Shown: piece after piece, positions 41,202-50,878 of the stretch
Layout of the letters: each line of letters begins with the position of its first letter
How positions within the stretch are numbered: position 1 is the stretch's first letter
Assembly: GCF_002285285.1 (NCBI RefSeq)
Contig: NZ_NSJF01000005.1
Span: forward strand, 62,001 to 126,000
Length of the DNA stretch: 64,000 nucleotides
Origin: Vandammella animalimorsus
GTDB lineage: Bacteria; Pseudomonadota; Gammaproteobacteria; Burkholderiales; Burkholderiaceae_C
Direction of reading: 5' to 3'
The notes under the pieces: model-generated
Database searches by the model: none
What the model was told of the DNA's origin: nothing
The model's input: the letters and a program-made list of their open reading frames with translations, nothing else
Made by a program: the position numbers and the translations under genes

Positions 41202-42911
41202 TCAATCGGCCATGGCTTCGACCAGAAAGCGCAGGCGTTTGCGGCCCATCCATTCGTCGGTCTCCAGCCGATAGGCCAGCTCGGCCTGTTCGGGCAGGCG
41301 TTCGGTGCGACCGAACCAGATGCCTTCGACCACCTGGCCGTGGTGCAGCACTTTCAGCGCCATGTGGCGGCTGGCGACCACGCGCTGCTCCAGCACGTGC
41401 AGCGGCTCCATGAACAGCGGGGCGGCAAAGCCCTGGCCCCAGACCTGGGTTTGCAGCAGTTCGGCCGTTTCGATGCTGCGGTATTGCGCCGGCAGCGGGC
41501 CGTCGCACCAGGTCTGGCCGTGCAGGGCGGCTTCGTCCAGCCATTCTTCGGCGATGCGTTGCAGCGCGTCCTGAAAGATGGGCAGGGCCTGGCTGCGCAG
41601 CGTGCAGCCGGCGGCCATGGCGTGGCCGCCGAATTTTTCCAGCACGCCGGGGTGGCGCTTGGCCAGCAGATCCAGCGCGTCGCGCAGGTGAAAGCCGGCG
41701 ATGGAGCGACCCGAGCCTTTGAGCAGGCCGGCGCCGTCCTCGGCGGCGCTGGGGGCGAAGACGAAGGTGGGGCGGTGAAATTGCTCCTTGACGCGCGCGG
41801 CGACGATGCCAACCACGCCTTCGTGAAAGCCGCCGTCGCTGACGGTGATGGCCGCGGGCAGGCGGGGGGCGCGGGCCAGGTTTTGCAGCACGCTGCCGAT
41901 GGCCACTTGCTTCATGTCCGCTTCCAGGTCGCGGCGCAGGCGGTTGATGTCGTCGAGCATCTGCGCCAGCTCGGCGGCGCGCTGGGCGTCGTCGGTGAGC
42001 AGGCATTCGATGCCGATGGTCATGTCGGTCAGGCGGCCGGCGGCATTCAGGCGCGGCGCCAGCGCAAAGCCCAGGTCGCTGGCGTGGGCGCGCGCCGGGT
42101 TGCGGCGGCTGAGCTCGAACAGCGCGGCCATGCCAGCGGGCATGTGCCCGGCGCGGATGCGCGCCAGCCCCTGGCTGGCCAGCAGGCGGTTGTTGGCGTC
42201 CAGCGGCACGACGTCGGCCACGGTGCCCAGCGCCACCAGCGGCAGCAGGCTGTCCAGCCGTGGCTGGTTGTGGGCCGTGAACTGGCCGCGCTCGCGCAGC
42301 AGGCTGCGCAGCGCCAGCAGGGTGTAGAACATCACGCCCACGCCGGCCAGGTGTTTGCTGGGGAAGCTGCAACCGGGCTGGTTGGGGTTGACCAGTGCGT
42401 CCGCCTGGGGCAGGGCCGGGCCGGGCAGGTGGTGGTCGGTGATCAGCACCTGCATGCCCAGCGCGCGTGCGCGGGCCACGCCTTCGATGCTGGCGATGCC
42501 GTTGTCCACCGTCACCAGCAGCTGCGTGCCGCTGGCGTGCATGCGTTCGGCCAGCCGGGGGGTGAGGCCGTAGCCGTCTTCGATGCGGTTGGGCACCAGG
42601 TAGTGCAGGTCTTGCGCGCCAAGCATGCGCAGCCCGCGCAGCGCCACGGCGCAGGCGGTGGCGCCGTCGCAGTCGTAGTCGGCCACGATGCCGATGCGCT
42701 GGCGCTGGGCGATGGCCTGGGCCAGCAGGGCGGCGGCGCTGGCCGCGCCCTTGAGCGTGGTCGGTGGCAGCAGGGCCTGCAGCCGGGTGTCCAGCTCGCG
42801 GGCATCGGCAATGCCGCGTGCGGCATAGAGTTGGGCCAGCAGCGGCGCAATGCCGGCTTGCTGCAGGGCCTGCTGGGCTTGCGGGGCTGTGGGGCGCTGG
42901 CGGTATTTCAA
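41202..42911 (-). CDS. recJ: Single-stranded-DNA exonuclease RecJ
   Basis: RecJ is the 5'-3' ssDNA exonuclease of RecFOR recombination and mismatch repair. The 569-residue product has the DHH-family motifs VADYDCDGATACAVAL near residue 75, LVTVDNGIAS, ITDHHLPG, the DHHA1 glycine motif SGRSIAGFHLRDAL, and an OB-fold C-terminus. The family length is normal. It follows the COG4255-like gene by 60 bases on the same strand and probably shares its transcript. Confidence 0.96.
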   Translation of the reverse strand: MKYRQRPTAPQAQQALQQAGIAPLLAQLYAARGIADARELDTRLQALLPPTTLKGAASAAALLAQAIAQRQRIGIVADYDCDGATACAVALRGLRMLGAQDLHYLVPNRIEDGYGLTPRLAERMHASGTQLLVTVDNGIASIEGVARARALGMQVLITDHHLPGPALPQADALVNPNQPGCSFPSKHLAGVGVMFYTLLALRSLLRERGQFTAHNQPRLDSLLPLVALGTVADVVPLDANNRLLASQGLARIRAGHMPAGMAALFELSRRNPARAHASDLGFALAPRLNAAGRLTDMTIGIECLLTDDAQRAAELAQMLDDINRLRRDLEADMKQVAIGSVLQNLARAPRLPAAITVSDGGFHEGVVGIVAARVKEQFHRPTFVFAPSAAEDGAGLLKGSGRSIAGFHLRDALDLLAKRHPGVLEKFGGHAMAAGCTLRSQALPIFQDALQRIAEEWLDEAALHGQTWCDGPLPAQYRSIETAELLQTQVWGQGFAAPLFMEPLHVLEQRVVASRHMALKVLHHGQVVEGIWFGRTERLPEQAELAYRLETDEWMGRKRLRFLVEAMAD

Positions 42912-42971
42912 GGCGGGGCTGTCCTGTTGGGCTGTGCTGTGATCGAGGTGTTCGGGGCGCTGGCGGCCGAT

Positions 42972-44036
42972 CTACAGTTGCTGCAGCAGCTGCATGGCAG
43001 CGTCGCGCGGGCGCAGGCCCAGGGCCTGGCGCAGGCGCTGGAGCCAGTGCGGCGCCTGCGGCCTGAGCCAGGCGGCGCGCCGCTCGCCGGCCAGCAGCAG
43101 TTGCCAGGCCGGGCCTTCGGCGCTGGGCGGCGTGGCCAGCAACTGTTGCAGCAGGCTGGCGTCCAGCGCCTGCCATTGCGCGGCCCAGGCGTGGAAGTTG
43201 CCCGCCAGCGCGGCGTCGCGCAGCGCCGTGTGCAGGTGGATGTGCGCCAGGCGCGGCTGCGCGGCGGCGGCCTGCGGCGGCACCACGCCCGTGCCGGAGA
43301 ACCACAGCGCATTGACCGGGGCCTGGCCTTGCGCGGCGCGCTCGTCGTTGACGGGGTGGGTGTAGAGCAGCATTTGCGCCTCGGTCTGCAGGCGTTGCAA
43401 GGTGCTGGCCGGGCCGCGTGCGCCGCCCAGGCCGGGCAGCCAGTGGCGCACATCCTGGCCGATGACGCGCTCCAGCGAGGGCATGGCCAGAGTGGCCAGC
43501 CACGGCGCTTGCGCCAGCCACTGGCCATCGGGCAGCGGCCACAGTTGCAGGCCATCCTCGGCCTGGCCTTGTGCGTCGTCGCTCCACAGCGCGCGCAGCG
43601 CCGCCAGCAGCGCGGCGTTGTGCGCCGGGCTGAGCGCCAGCTGGGCTGGGTCGTGCAGCACGATGGCATCGGTGCGGATCTGCAAGTGGCAGGGGGTGAC
43701 CAGCGCCCAGCCCTGGCCGGGCTGCACGGCCAGGCCATGCTGCAAGGCGCGCAGCGCCGCCAGCGCGGGCAGGCCCTGGGCGGCGCCGGGTGCGTTTGCC
43801 GCAGCCGTGGCGGCAGCGGCAGCGGCCTCGGCCGTATCGGGCCAGGCTGCCTGCAGCAGTGCCAGCTCGTGGGGCATGAGCGGGCTGTCGCTTGGCAGGT
43901 CCAGCCACTGCGGCGCAGCCACCTGGCCCAGCAGGGCCTGCAGCGCCGGCAGTTGCAGCTGCGCGCCGCTGGCCGAGAAAAAGGCCTGCATGCCATGCAC
44001 GGCGGCAAAGGGCAGGATGTGGGTGACGATGGGCAT
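42972..44036 (-). CDS. COG4255-like conserved protein (sometimes named phosphoglycerate mutase-related)
   Basis: The 354-residue product starts MPIVTHILPFAAVHGMQAFF. It contains WALVTPCHLQIRTDAIVLHD and PVNDERAAQGQAPVNALWFSGTG, the latter a signature I associate with COG4255, whose members are sometimes labelled 2,3-diphosphoglycerate-independent phosphoglycerate mutase-like. The metal-binding residues of true iPGM are not evident, so I do not assign enzymatic function. It is commonly found beside recJ in Burkholderiales, as here. The start is uncertain (ATGs at 44036, 44051 and 44132). Confidence 0.75.
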   Translation of the reverse strand: MPIVTHILPFAAVHGMQAFFSASGAQLQLPALQALLGQVAAPQWLDLPSDSPLMPHELALLQAAWPDTAEAAAAAATAAANAPGAAQGLPALAALRALQHGLAVQPGQGWALVTPCHLQIRTDAIVLHDPAQLALSPAHNAALLAALRALWSDDAQGQAEDGLQLWPLPDGQWLAQAPWLATLAMPSLERVIGQDVRHWLPGLGGARGPASTLQRLQTEAQMLLYTHPVNDERAAQGQAPVNALWFSGTGVVPPQAAAAQPRLAHIHLHTALRDAALAGNFHAWAAQWQALDASLLQQLLATPPSAEGPAWQLLLAGERRAAWLRPQAPHWLQRLRQALGLRPRDAAMQLLQQL

Positions 44037-44175
44037 GACGGCTGCGGGCATGGGCGTGTTGACGGGCGCGATTGTCGCGCAAGCTGGGTCGCAGCGGCCG
44101 GGGCTGTCGCTGCTTTTCGGCTGTTCTTGCACGGGCTCCTACAATGCCCGGCTTTCGATTGCACCAGGAGAGCCC

Positions 44176-45381
44176 ATGTCCCCCATTGCTGCCATTGCTG
44201 AGCGCCATGACGAGTTGACGGCCATCCGCCGCGATCTGCATGCTCACCCGGAGCTGGGGTTCGAGGAATTTCGCACAGCCGGGCTGGTGGCCGACAGGCT
44301 GCGCAGCTGGGGTATTGAGGTGCACACGGGCCTGGCGCGCACCGGGGTGGTGGGGCTGATCGAGGGCCGGCATGTTGCGCCGCAGCCGCGCATGCTGGGG
44401 TTGCGCGCGGACATGGACGCGCTGCCGATGGACGAGCACAACCGCTTTGCCCACGCCAGCCGCATGCCCGGGCGCATGCACGCCTGCGGCCACGATGGGC
44501 ACACGGCCATGTTGCTGGGCGCGGCGCAGTACTTGGCGCAGACGCGCGATTTCGCTGGCACGGTGGCGCTGATCTTCCAGCCGGCCGAGGAGTTCGGCGG
44601 CGGCGCGGACGTGATGCTGCGTGAGGGGCTGCTGCAGCGCTATCCGCTGGAGGCGGTGTTCGGCATGCACAACATGCCGGGCATTGCGGCGGGCTCGTTT
44701 GCGCTGTCCAGCGGGCCGGTGCTGGCTTCCAACAGCGAGTTCAAAATCACGCTGCAGGGCAAGGGCGGGCACGCGGCCATGCCGCATCTGGCGGTCGATC
44801 CCATCGTCGTGGCTGGGCAGTTGATCGGCGCGCTGCAAAGCATCGTCAGCCGCAGCAAGCCGCCGCTGGAGTCGGCCGTGGTTTCGGTGACGACACTGCA
44901 GGCCGGCGATACCTTCAACGTCATCCCGGAGCAATGCCGCATGGGCGGCACGGTGCGCGCCTACACCGAGCCGGTGCTGGACGTGATCGAACAGCGCATG
45001 CGCGAGCTGGTGGAGTTCACGGCCCGCGCCCACGGCGCCAATGGGCAGCTGGAGTTCAACCGCATCTACCCGGCAACCGTCAACCACGAAGCGCAGACGG
45101 CGTTCGCACAGGCCGTGCTGCAGGAGCTGGTCGGGCCGCAGCGCGTGCTGCGCCAGACGCCCATCATGGCCGCCGAGGACTTTGCCTTCATGCTGCAGAA
45201 AGTCCCGGGCTGCTATGCCTTCATCGGCAATGGCGATGGAGGCCATCGCCTTGACGGCCATGGCGATGGCCCTTGCCTGGTGCACAACCCGAGCTACGAC
45301 TTCAACGATGCCATCCTGCCGCTGGGGGCCAGCTATCTGGCGCGGCTGGCCGAGCGCTGGCTGGCGCCTGCGGCGGCTTGA
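44176..45381 (+). CDS. M20-family amidohydrolase (hippurate hydrolase-like)
   Basis: This 401-residue dinuclear-metal peptidase/amidase of the M20D group cleaves N-acyl or aminoacyl amides in the cytoplasm. Motifs are LHAHPELGFEEFRTAGLV, GLRADMDALPMDE, MHACGHDGHTAMLLGAA, IFQPAEEFGGGADVM, KGGHAAMPHLAVDP and the C-terminal MAAEDFAFMLQKVPG with HNPSYDFND. The ATG follows CAGGAG. It is convergent with a Bug receptor gene, so a substrate link is possible but unproven. Confidence 0.93.
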   Translation: MSPIAAIAERHDELTAIRRDLHAHPELGFEEFRTAGLVADRLRSWGIEVHTGLARTGVVGLIEGRHVAPQPRMLGLRADMDALPMDEHNRFAHASRMPGRMHACGHDGHTAMLLGAAQYLAQTRDFAGTVALIFQPAEEFGGGADVMLREGLLQRYPLEAVFGMHNMPGIAAGSFALSSGPVLASNSEFKITLQGKGGHAAMPHLAVDPIVVAGQLIGALQSIVSRSKPPLESAVVSVTTLQAGDTFNVIPEQCRMGGTVRAYTEPVLDVIEQRMRELVEFTARAHGANGQLEFNRIYPATVNHEAQTAFAQAVLQELVGPQRVLRQTPIMAAEDFAFMLQKVPGCYAFIGNGDGGHRLDGHGDGPCLVHNPSYDFNDAILPLGASYLARLAERWLAPAAA

Positions 45382-45438
45382 TTGGCGGCTTGAGGGGCCG
45401 CCCCAGCCGCCGCGCGCAGCCGCAAGCGGCGCCCCAAA

Positions 45439-46461
45439 TCAATCGGGCAGGATGCCGAGTTTTTGCAGCTGTGGGCCCCAGTGGCTGCGCTCCTGCTCAA
45501 TGCGCTGCGCGAACGCGGCCGCGCTCTCGTGCAGCGGGATGGAGCCGTTGCGGCGCATGGTGTCGATAAAGCCTGGGTCGCGCAGGGCCTGGCCAATGGC
45601 CTGGTTGAGCTGCTCGACCACCGCCTGCGGCGTGCCCGCCGGGGCCGCCACGCCCAGCCAGACGGCGCTTTCAAAGCCGGGGTAGCCGGCCTGCTCCAGC
45701 GTGGGCGCGCCGGCAAAGCTGGGGCTGTCCACTTTGGGGCTGACGGCCAGCACCTTCAGGCGCTGTTGGCGCACCATGGGCTCGACCAGCGCCGTGCCGG
45801 CAAAGTACAGCTGCGTGTCGCCTGCCAGCGTGGCCGTCAGCGCGTCCGGGCCGGTCTTGAAGGGAATGTGCTGCAGCTCGATGCCCGCCTGGCGGCGCCA
45901 GAACTCGAACAGCACATGCGGCGGGCTGCCATTGCCCGAGCTGGCATAGTTCAGCACGCCGGGCTGCGCCTTGGCTTTTTCGACCAGCTCGGCCACGTTG
46001 GCCGCACCCAGGCCGGGGTGGGCCACCAGCGCCATGGGCAGCACGGCAATGGGGCTGACGGGCAGCAGATCGCGCGCAGGCTCATAGCTCAGCTTGGGGA
46101 AGATGTAGGGGCTCCAGACCGCATGGGCGTTGGTGATGATGGCCAGCGTGTGGCCGCTGGGCTCGCTCTCTTTGAGTTGCTTCATGGCCACCATGCCGCC
46201 TGCGCCGGGGCGGTTGTCCACCACCACGGGCTGGCCCAGCGTGGCGTGCAGCTTCTCGGCCAGCGGGCGGGCAAACAAATCGGGCAGGCTGCCGGCGCCG
46301 CCGTTGACGATCAGCGTCACCGTGCGGCTGGGGAATGGGACGGCTGCCTGCTGGGCCTGGGCAAGCGCCGGCATGGCCAGCAAAGCGGGCAGGGCAGCGC
46401 ACAGGGCGCGCCGCAGCAGGCCAGGGCGGGTTGGTGATTTCAAAGGGCGAATAGGGCTCAC
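45439..46461 (-). CDS. Bug-family (TctC-like) periplasmic substrate-binding protein
   Basis: The 340-residue solute receptor starts with GTG at 46461, chosen because AAGGAG stands seven bases before it. The signal peptide ends PALAQAQ. Family blocks are FPSRTVTLIVNGGAGSLPDL, VVDNRPGAGGMVAM, NYASSGNGSPPHVLFEFW and GTALVEPMVRQQRLKVLAV. The usual PFxAGGxxD motif reads VNGGAGSLPD, a variant that may alter ligand binding. No TctAB membrane genes are nearby. Confidence 0.92.
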   Translation of the reverse strand: MSPIRPLKSPTRPGLLRRALCAALPALLAMPALAQAQQAAVPFPSRTVTLIVNGGAGSLPDLFARPLAEKLHATLGQPVVVDNRPGAGGMVAMKQLKESEPSGHTLAIITNAHAVWSPYIFPKLSYEPARDLLPVSPIAVLPMALVAHPGLGAANVAELVEKAKAQPGVLNYASSGNGSPPHVLFEFWRRQAGIELQHIPFKTGPDALTATLAGDTQLYFAGTALVEPMVRQQRLKVLAVSPKVDSPSFAGAPTLEQAGYPGFESAVWLGVAAPAGTPQAVVEQLNQAIGQALRDPGFIDTMRRNGSIPLHESAAAFAQRIEQERSHWGPQLQKLGILPD

Positions 46462-46701
46462 AAAAACTCCTTAAAGGGGCAGGGTGGATGGGCCACCGGC
46501 CAGGTCGACCGGCGCGTTGCAATCAGGCCGCCACCATACATGAGCTGCAAGTGGTTTTGATGCTCAGTCTCAATCCTTTTTCTGGCGCTGCAAATTCCCT
46601 GGATGGCCAGGGCGCAAGTTCATCCCTGGTAACGCAGCCGCATAGAATGCGCGCTTTTGCCGCGTCTTTGGCGCGGCCAGCGTTTTGTTTTCCTTGCTGA
46701 T

Positions 46702-47154
46702 ATGCCCCCCGCCCTGAACGAGGTCACGATCTACACCGATGGCGCCTGCAAAGGCAACCCCGGCGCGGGCGGTTGGGGGGCGCTGCTGCAGTCGCAGGGG
46801 CACAGCAAGGAGATCTGGGGCGGCGAGCGCAGCACCACCAACAACCGCATGGAGCTGCGCGCCGTGATCGAGGCCCTGGCCTTGCTCAAGCGCCCCTGCC
46901 GCATCACGCTGTATCTGGACAGCGAGTACGTGCGCAAGGGCATCACCGAATGGATCCATGGCTGGAAGGCCAGGGGCTGGCAGACGGCGAGCAAGCAGCC
47001 GGTCAAGAATGCCGAGCTGTGGCGCGAGCTCGATGCGCTGGTGCACGAGCGCGGCCACCAGATCGACTGGCGCTGGGTCAAGGGCCATGCAGGCATTGCC
47101 GGCAACGAGCGCGCCGATGCGCTGGCCAACCGTGGCGTTGAGGAGCTGGCCTGA
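46702..47154 (+). CDS. rnhA: Ribonuclease HI
   Basis: RNase HI removes RNA from RNA-DNA hybrids such as primers and R-loops. The 150-residue product has all catalytic positions: Asp in [17 protein letters not shown], Glu in [13 protein letters not shown], Asp in [11 protein letters not shown] and the His/Asp region [18 protein letters not shown]. The start [14 protein letters not shown] is standard. It lies alone, 118 bases before metN on the same strand. Confidence 0.97.
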   Translation: MPPALNEVTIYTDGACKGNPGAGGWGALLQSQGHSKEIWGGERSTTNNRMELRAVIEALALLKRPCRITLYLDSEYVRKGITEWIHGWKARGWQTASKQPVKNAELWRELDALVHERGHQIDWRWVKGHAGIAGNERADALANRGVEELA

Positions 47155-47272
47155 ACCTGCCGCCAGGGTCTGGCAAGCCTGACGCTGGCGTGGCCTGGGC
47201 GGTGTGGGCGCGTTGGCCGCACAGGCCGCCCCATGATTCCCTCTGAATGCCCTTGATGAATGAGAGTAAGAA

Positions 47273-48436
47273 ATGACGCATGAAGCCATGCCGCCGCAGC
47301 CGCCGCGGCCCCCTGGTCATGCCGATGCGGCCGTGGTGTTCGAGGGCGTGGGCAAGACCTACCAGTCCTCGGCCGGGCCCTTGCAGGCGCTGGCCGGCAT
47401 TGACCTGGCCATTGCACGCGGCAGCGTGTTCGGCATCATTGGCCGCAGTGGCGCGGGCAAGTCCAGCCTGCTGCGCACCATCAACCGGCTCGAAGAGCCC
47501 ACCGAGGGCCGCGTGCTGGTCGAGGGCGTGGATATTGGCCGTCTGTCGCAGCATGAGCTGGTGCGCCAGCGGCGGCGCATCGGCATGATCTTCCAGCACT
47601 TCAACCTGCTGGCCTTCAAGACCGTGTGGGACAACGTGGCGCTGCCCATGCAGGTGGCCGGCTGCAGTGCGGCGCAGACCCATGCGCGCGTGCAGGAGCT
47701 GCTGGAGCTGGTGGGCCTGGCCGACAAGAAATCCATGTACCCGCGCCAGCTCTCGGGCGGGCAAAAGCAGCGCGTGGGCATTGCCCGGGCGCTGGTGCAC
47801 AACCCGCCGATCCTGCTGTGCGATGAGGCCACCTCGGCGCTGGATCCCGAGACCACGCAGGCCATTTTGCAGTTGCTGCGCGACATCAATCGCCGCCTGG
47901 GCATTACCGTCATCCTCATCACGCACGAGATGAGCGTGATCCGTGAGATTGCCGATCATGTGCTGGTGCTGGAGCAGGGCCGCATTGCCGAACTGGGCCC
48001 CGTTTGGCAGGTGTTTGGCGCGCCGCAGCACCCGGCCACGCAGGCGCTGCTGGCGCCGCTGCAGCAGCAGTTGCCCGATGAGTTGCGCGCGCGGCTGCTG
48101 CCCCAGGCCCCGGCCAATGGCGCAGGCCATGCGCGCGTGCTGCAGCTGGGCTACACCGGCGCGGGCGCTCTGGAGCCCGACCTGCTGCGCATTGCCCAGG
48201 CGCTGCCTGGCCCGGTGCGCCTGCTGCACGGCGGGGTCGATCGCATCCAGGGCCATGCCTACGGGCGCCTGCTGCTGGCCGTGGGCGGCAGCGCCCCCTT
48301 GCCCGATTTGCAGGCCCTGTGCCAGGGCGAGCAGGCCATCGCCCACAGCGCCCAGCTGCTGGGCCATATCGCGCTGGAGCACGTCGCGCTGGGCGATGCC
48401 GGCCTGGCCGCAATTTCAGGAGAGCGCCATGTTTGA
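47273..48436 (+). CDS. metN: Methionine ABC transporter ATP-binding protein MetN
   Basis: MetN energises import of methionine. The 387-residue product has Walker [20 protein letters not shown] near residue 58, the signature [17 protein letters not shown], Walker [17 protein letters not shown] and the H-loop [12 protein letters not shown]-terminal NIL regulatory domain follows ([35 protein letters not shown]), which gives methionine feedback inhibition in E. coli. A 20-residue N-terminal extension precedes the ATPase fold. It overlaps metI by eight bases. No metQ receptor gene follows. Confidence 0.93.
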   Translation: MTHEAMPPQPPRPPGHADAAVVFEGVGKTYQSSAGPLQALAGIDLAIARGSVFGIIGRSGAGKSSLLRTINRLEEPTEGRVLVEGVDIGRLSQHELVRQRRRIGMIFQHFNLLAFKTVWDNVALPMQVAGCSAAQTHARVQELLELVGLADKKSMYPRQLSGGQKQRVGIARALVHNPPILLCDEATSALDPETTQAILQLLRDINRRLGITVILITHEMSVIREIADHVLVLEQGRIAELGPVWQVFGAPQHPATQALLAPLQQQLPDELRARLLPQAPANGAGHARVLQLGYTGAGALEPDLLRIAQALPGPVRLLHGGVDRIQGHAYGRLLLAVGGSAPLPDLQALCQGEQAIAHSAQLLGHIALEHVALGDAGLAAISGERHV

Positions 48437-49088
48437 ACTCAGCATTCCGCTGGCCACTTACTGGCAGGCCCTGCTGGATACGCTGCTGATGGTGTCCGTC
48501 TCGGGCGCCATCGTGCTGCTGGGCGGCATCCCCATGGCCTTGCTGCTGATCCTCACGGCGCCGGGCGGGCTGCTGGCCTCGCCGGCGGTGCACCGCGTAT
48601 TTGGCGCAGTCGTCAACGGCTTTCGCGCCGTGCCCTTCATCGTGCTGCTGGTGGCGCTCTTGCCAGTCACGCGCTATCTGGTGGGCACCTCCATCGGCGT
48701 GTGGGCCGCCATCGTGCCGCTGTCCATCAGCGCCACGCCGTTCTTTGCCCGCATTGCCGAAGTCAGCCTGCGTGAGGTGGACCGCGGCCTGGTCGAAGCG
48801 GCCCAGGCCATGGGCTGCCGCAAATGGCACATCGTGCGCCATGTCTATCTGCCCGAGGCCTTGCCCGGCATCATTGGCGGTTTTACCGTCACGCTGGTGG
48901 CGCTGATCAGCTACACCGCCATGGCTGGCGCGGTGGGCGCGGGCGGGCTGGGCGATCTGGCGATCCGCTACGGCTACCAGCGCTTTGACAACCAGGTCAG
49001 CCTGATCGTCATCGCCATCCTGATCGTTCTGGTGACGCTGGTGCAGTGGCTGGGCGATGCCTATGTGCACTGGCTCAAGCACCGCTGA
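48429..49088 (+). CDS. metI: Methionine ABC transporter permease MetI
   Basis: The 219-residue inner-membrane permease has five predicted helices and the BPD_transp_1 EAA loop [22 protein letters not shown], which docks MetN. The closing [24 protein letters not shown] is characteristic of MetI. The start ATG follows AGGAGAGCGCC inside the metN 3' end, so the two are translationally coupled. The substrate-binding lipoprotein MetQ must be encoded elsewhere. Confidence 0.94.
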   Translation: MFELSIPLATYWQALLDTLLMVSVSGAIVLLGGIPMALLLILTAPGGLLASPAVHRVFGAVVNGFRAVPFIVLLVALLPVTRYLVGTSIGVWAAIVPLSISATPFFARIAEVSLREVDRGLVEAAQAMGCRKWHIVRHVYLPEALPGIIGGFTVTLVALISYTAMAGAVGAGGLGDLAIRYGYQRFDNQVSLIVIAILIVLVTLVQWLGDAYVHWLKHR

Positions 49089-49106
49089 GTCAGCATCTGC
49101 ACAAAA

Positions 49107-49147
49107 ACAAAGCCCGTGCCGCTCTCACTTGCCGGCACGGGCTTTGT
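49107..49147. terminator. Bidirectional terminator between metI and the Rieske oxygenase gene
   Basis: A 15-bp perfect stem ACAAAGCCCGTGCCG/CGGCACGGGCTTTGT with an 11-base loop lies between convergent genes. The A-rich and T-rich flanks allow function on both strands. Confidence 0.85.
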
Positions 49148-49163
49148 CTTTTGTGGGTTGGCG

Positions 49164-49178
49164 CTTTGAACACGCTCT
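49164..49178 (-). repeat. Solitary end motif of the 162-bp element at a stop codon
   Basis: On the minus strand AGAGCGTGTTCAAAG overlaps the TAG stop of the Rieske oxygenase gene by two bases. It matches the element end AGAGCCTGTTCAAAG at 14 of 15 positions. No second end is visible before the terminator, so this may be a remnant. Confidence 0.45.
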
Positions 49179-50316
49179 AGCTTGCCGCGTCCTCGAAGGC
49201 CATGGCGCGGCGGTACCACTCGTGGAAGTGCTGCATGCCATCTTCCATCGGGCTTTGGTAGGGGCCGACTTCGTTATCGCCGCGCGCGAACAAGGCCTTG
49301 CGCCCGGCGTCCATGCGCTCGCCGATTTCATCGTCCTCGATGGCTGTTTCCATGTAGGCCGCACGCTGCGCCTCGACGAATTCGCGCTCGAAGGCGACGA
49401 TTTCCTCGGGGTAATAGAACTCCACCACGTTCATGGTCTTGTCCACGCTGATGGGGTGCAGCGTGGAGACCGTCAGCACGTGCGGGTACCACTCGATCAT
49501 GATGTGCGGGTAATAGGTCAGCCAGATGGCGCCGTGCTCGGGCAGGCGGCCTTCGTTGTAGCGCAGCAGCACTTCGTGCCAGCGCTGGTAAACGGCGCTG
49601 CCCGATTGCTTGAGCGCATTGGCCACGCCCACGGTCTGCACGGAGTATTCCTGCCCGAACTCCCAGCGCAGATCGTCGCAGGTGACGAAGTTGCCCAGCC
49701 CAGGGTGGAAGGGGCCGACGTGGTAGTCCTCCAGATAGACCTCGATGAAGGTCTTCCAGTTGTAGTTGCACTCGTGCATTTCCACGTGGTCCAGCGCAAA
49801 GCCCTCGAAGCTCAGTGCGTGGCGCGGGCCCAGCCGGGCCAGGTCAGCGGCGATGTCGCGGCCGTTGTCCTCGAACAGCAGGCCGTTCCACTCGCGCAGC
49901 CGGTACTGGTTGAGGTTCAGGCACGGGTCTTGCGGGAAATGCGGCGCGCCCAGCAGCGTGCCGTTTTCGCTGTAGGTCCAGCGGTGCAGTGGGCAGACGA
50001 TGTTGCCTGCCGCACTGCCCTTGGCGTTGTTTTGCAGATTGCCACGGCCTTGCAGCATCACGGCCTGGCGGTGGCGGCAGACATTGGAGATCAGCGCCAC
50101 GGAGCCATCGCGCTGGCGCACCAGCGCACGGCCTTGCTGCTCTTGCGGCAGGGCAAAGTAGTCGCCGGGCTCGGGCACGGCCAGCTGGTGGCCCATGTAG
50201 CGCGGCCCGGCGGCAAACAGGGTTTGCAACTCACGCTGGAACAGCGCCTGGTCAAAATAGCTGGAGACGGGCAACTGGCTTTTGGCCTGCTGCAGGGGAA
50301 GACTCAAATCAGACAT
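49177..50316 (-). CDS. Rieske-type ring-hydroxylating oxygenase, alpha subunit
   Basis: The 379-residue product has a Rieske [2Fe-2S] domain with C-x-H (SNVCRHRQAVM near residue 77) and C-x2-H (NIVCPLHRWTY near 105). A catalytic mononuclear iron site has the facial His pair in YLEDYHVGPFHPGLGNF near 195-205. Such enzymes add oxygen to aromatic rings or demethylate amines; the substrate is unknown. The ATG at 50316 has AGGA upstream, and ATGs also exist at 50331 and 50346. No reductase or ferredoxin gene is adjacent, so electrons must come from partners elsewhere. Confidence 0.9.
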   Translation of the reverse strand: MSDLSLPLQQAKSQLPVSSYFDQALFQRELQTLFAAGPRYMGHQLAVPEPGDYFALPQEQQGRALVRQRDGSVALISNVCRHRQAVMLQGRGNLQNNAKGSAAGNIVCPLHRWTYSENGTLLGAPHFPQDPCLNLNQYRLREWNGLLFEDNGRDIAADLARLGPRHALSFEGFALDHVEMHECNYNWKTFIEVYLEDYHVGPFHPGLGNFVTCDDLRWEFGQEYSVQTVGVANALKQSGSAVYQRWHEVLLRYNEGRLPEHGAIWLTYYPHIMIEWYPHVLTVSTLHPISVDKTMNVVEFYYPEEIVAFEREFVEAQRAAYMETAIEDDEIGERMDAGRKALFARGDNEVGPYQSPMEDGMQHFHEWYRRAMAFEDAAS

Positions 50317-50627
50317 CGCATCCTGATCCATGGACGACTCGAACAAGCCCGGTGCGTCTGGGCCGGGCCGCTGGTGCCGCGCGCCACAGTGGGCCTGGCG
50401 CGGCCACCGTTGGCATGGGCTTTCGTCATTTCGAGCGGCGCGCCAAAGTGGGAAACTTCATTGAAGGCGCACGACGAAAAAACAAGCCGGTCAATGCAAT
50501 GCACCGCCCGGCCCTGTTCAACGAGAGGCGATTCTATCAGTGCCCCCCAAGGAGGGAAAAGCGCGCTGAATGCTTGAGCAGCGCCTACGTGAATTGCCAT
50601 TGCAGGCCAGGCTATGGCGCTCGCTGT

Positions 50628-50804
50628 AGAGCGCCGGTTCCAAGTCTTGGCGCACGGCAGGCAAAAAAGCAAATGGGGCGGCCTGCAGCGTTGAAAGCTT
50701 TGCCATGGCTGGGACCATGGCTGCGAGATGTGCGCAAGGCGGCGCCCTGCAACCCATCCCGAACCGCTTTTTGCCCGATTGCGCCAAGACTTTGAGCAAG
50801 CTCT
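50628..50804. repeat. Degenerate copy of the 162-bp element in the 562-base gap before xseB
   Basis: The region aligns by eye with the elements at 14766 and 17712: AAGTCTTGGCGCACGGC at the left, CCATGGCTGGGACCATGGCTGCG in two halves around the centre, then CCCATCCCGAACCGCTT and CAAGACTTTGAGCAAGCTCT at the right. Its ends have drifted and no clean target duplication remains, so it is an old copy. The rest of the gap (50317-50878) shows no gene; it must hold the divergent promoters of the Rieske gene and xseB. Confidence 0.6.
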
Positions 50805-50878
50805 TAAAATCCGCCGTTTTCGTTCGCTCGGCGTGCGTGCCCGCCCAAGGCCCGCCTGGTGTTTTCTTTTTCTGTGCC

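Noticed and set aside
41170-45285. A 1371-codon open frame on the minus strand across recJ, the COG4255-like gene and the M20 gene
   Set aside because: It is a GC-rich shadow frame. It runs through three genes with clear family motifs in other frames, and its translation is low-complexity Arg/Ala/Pro/Gly.
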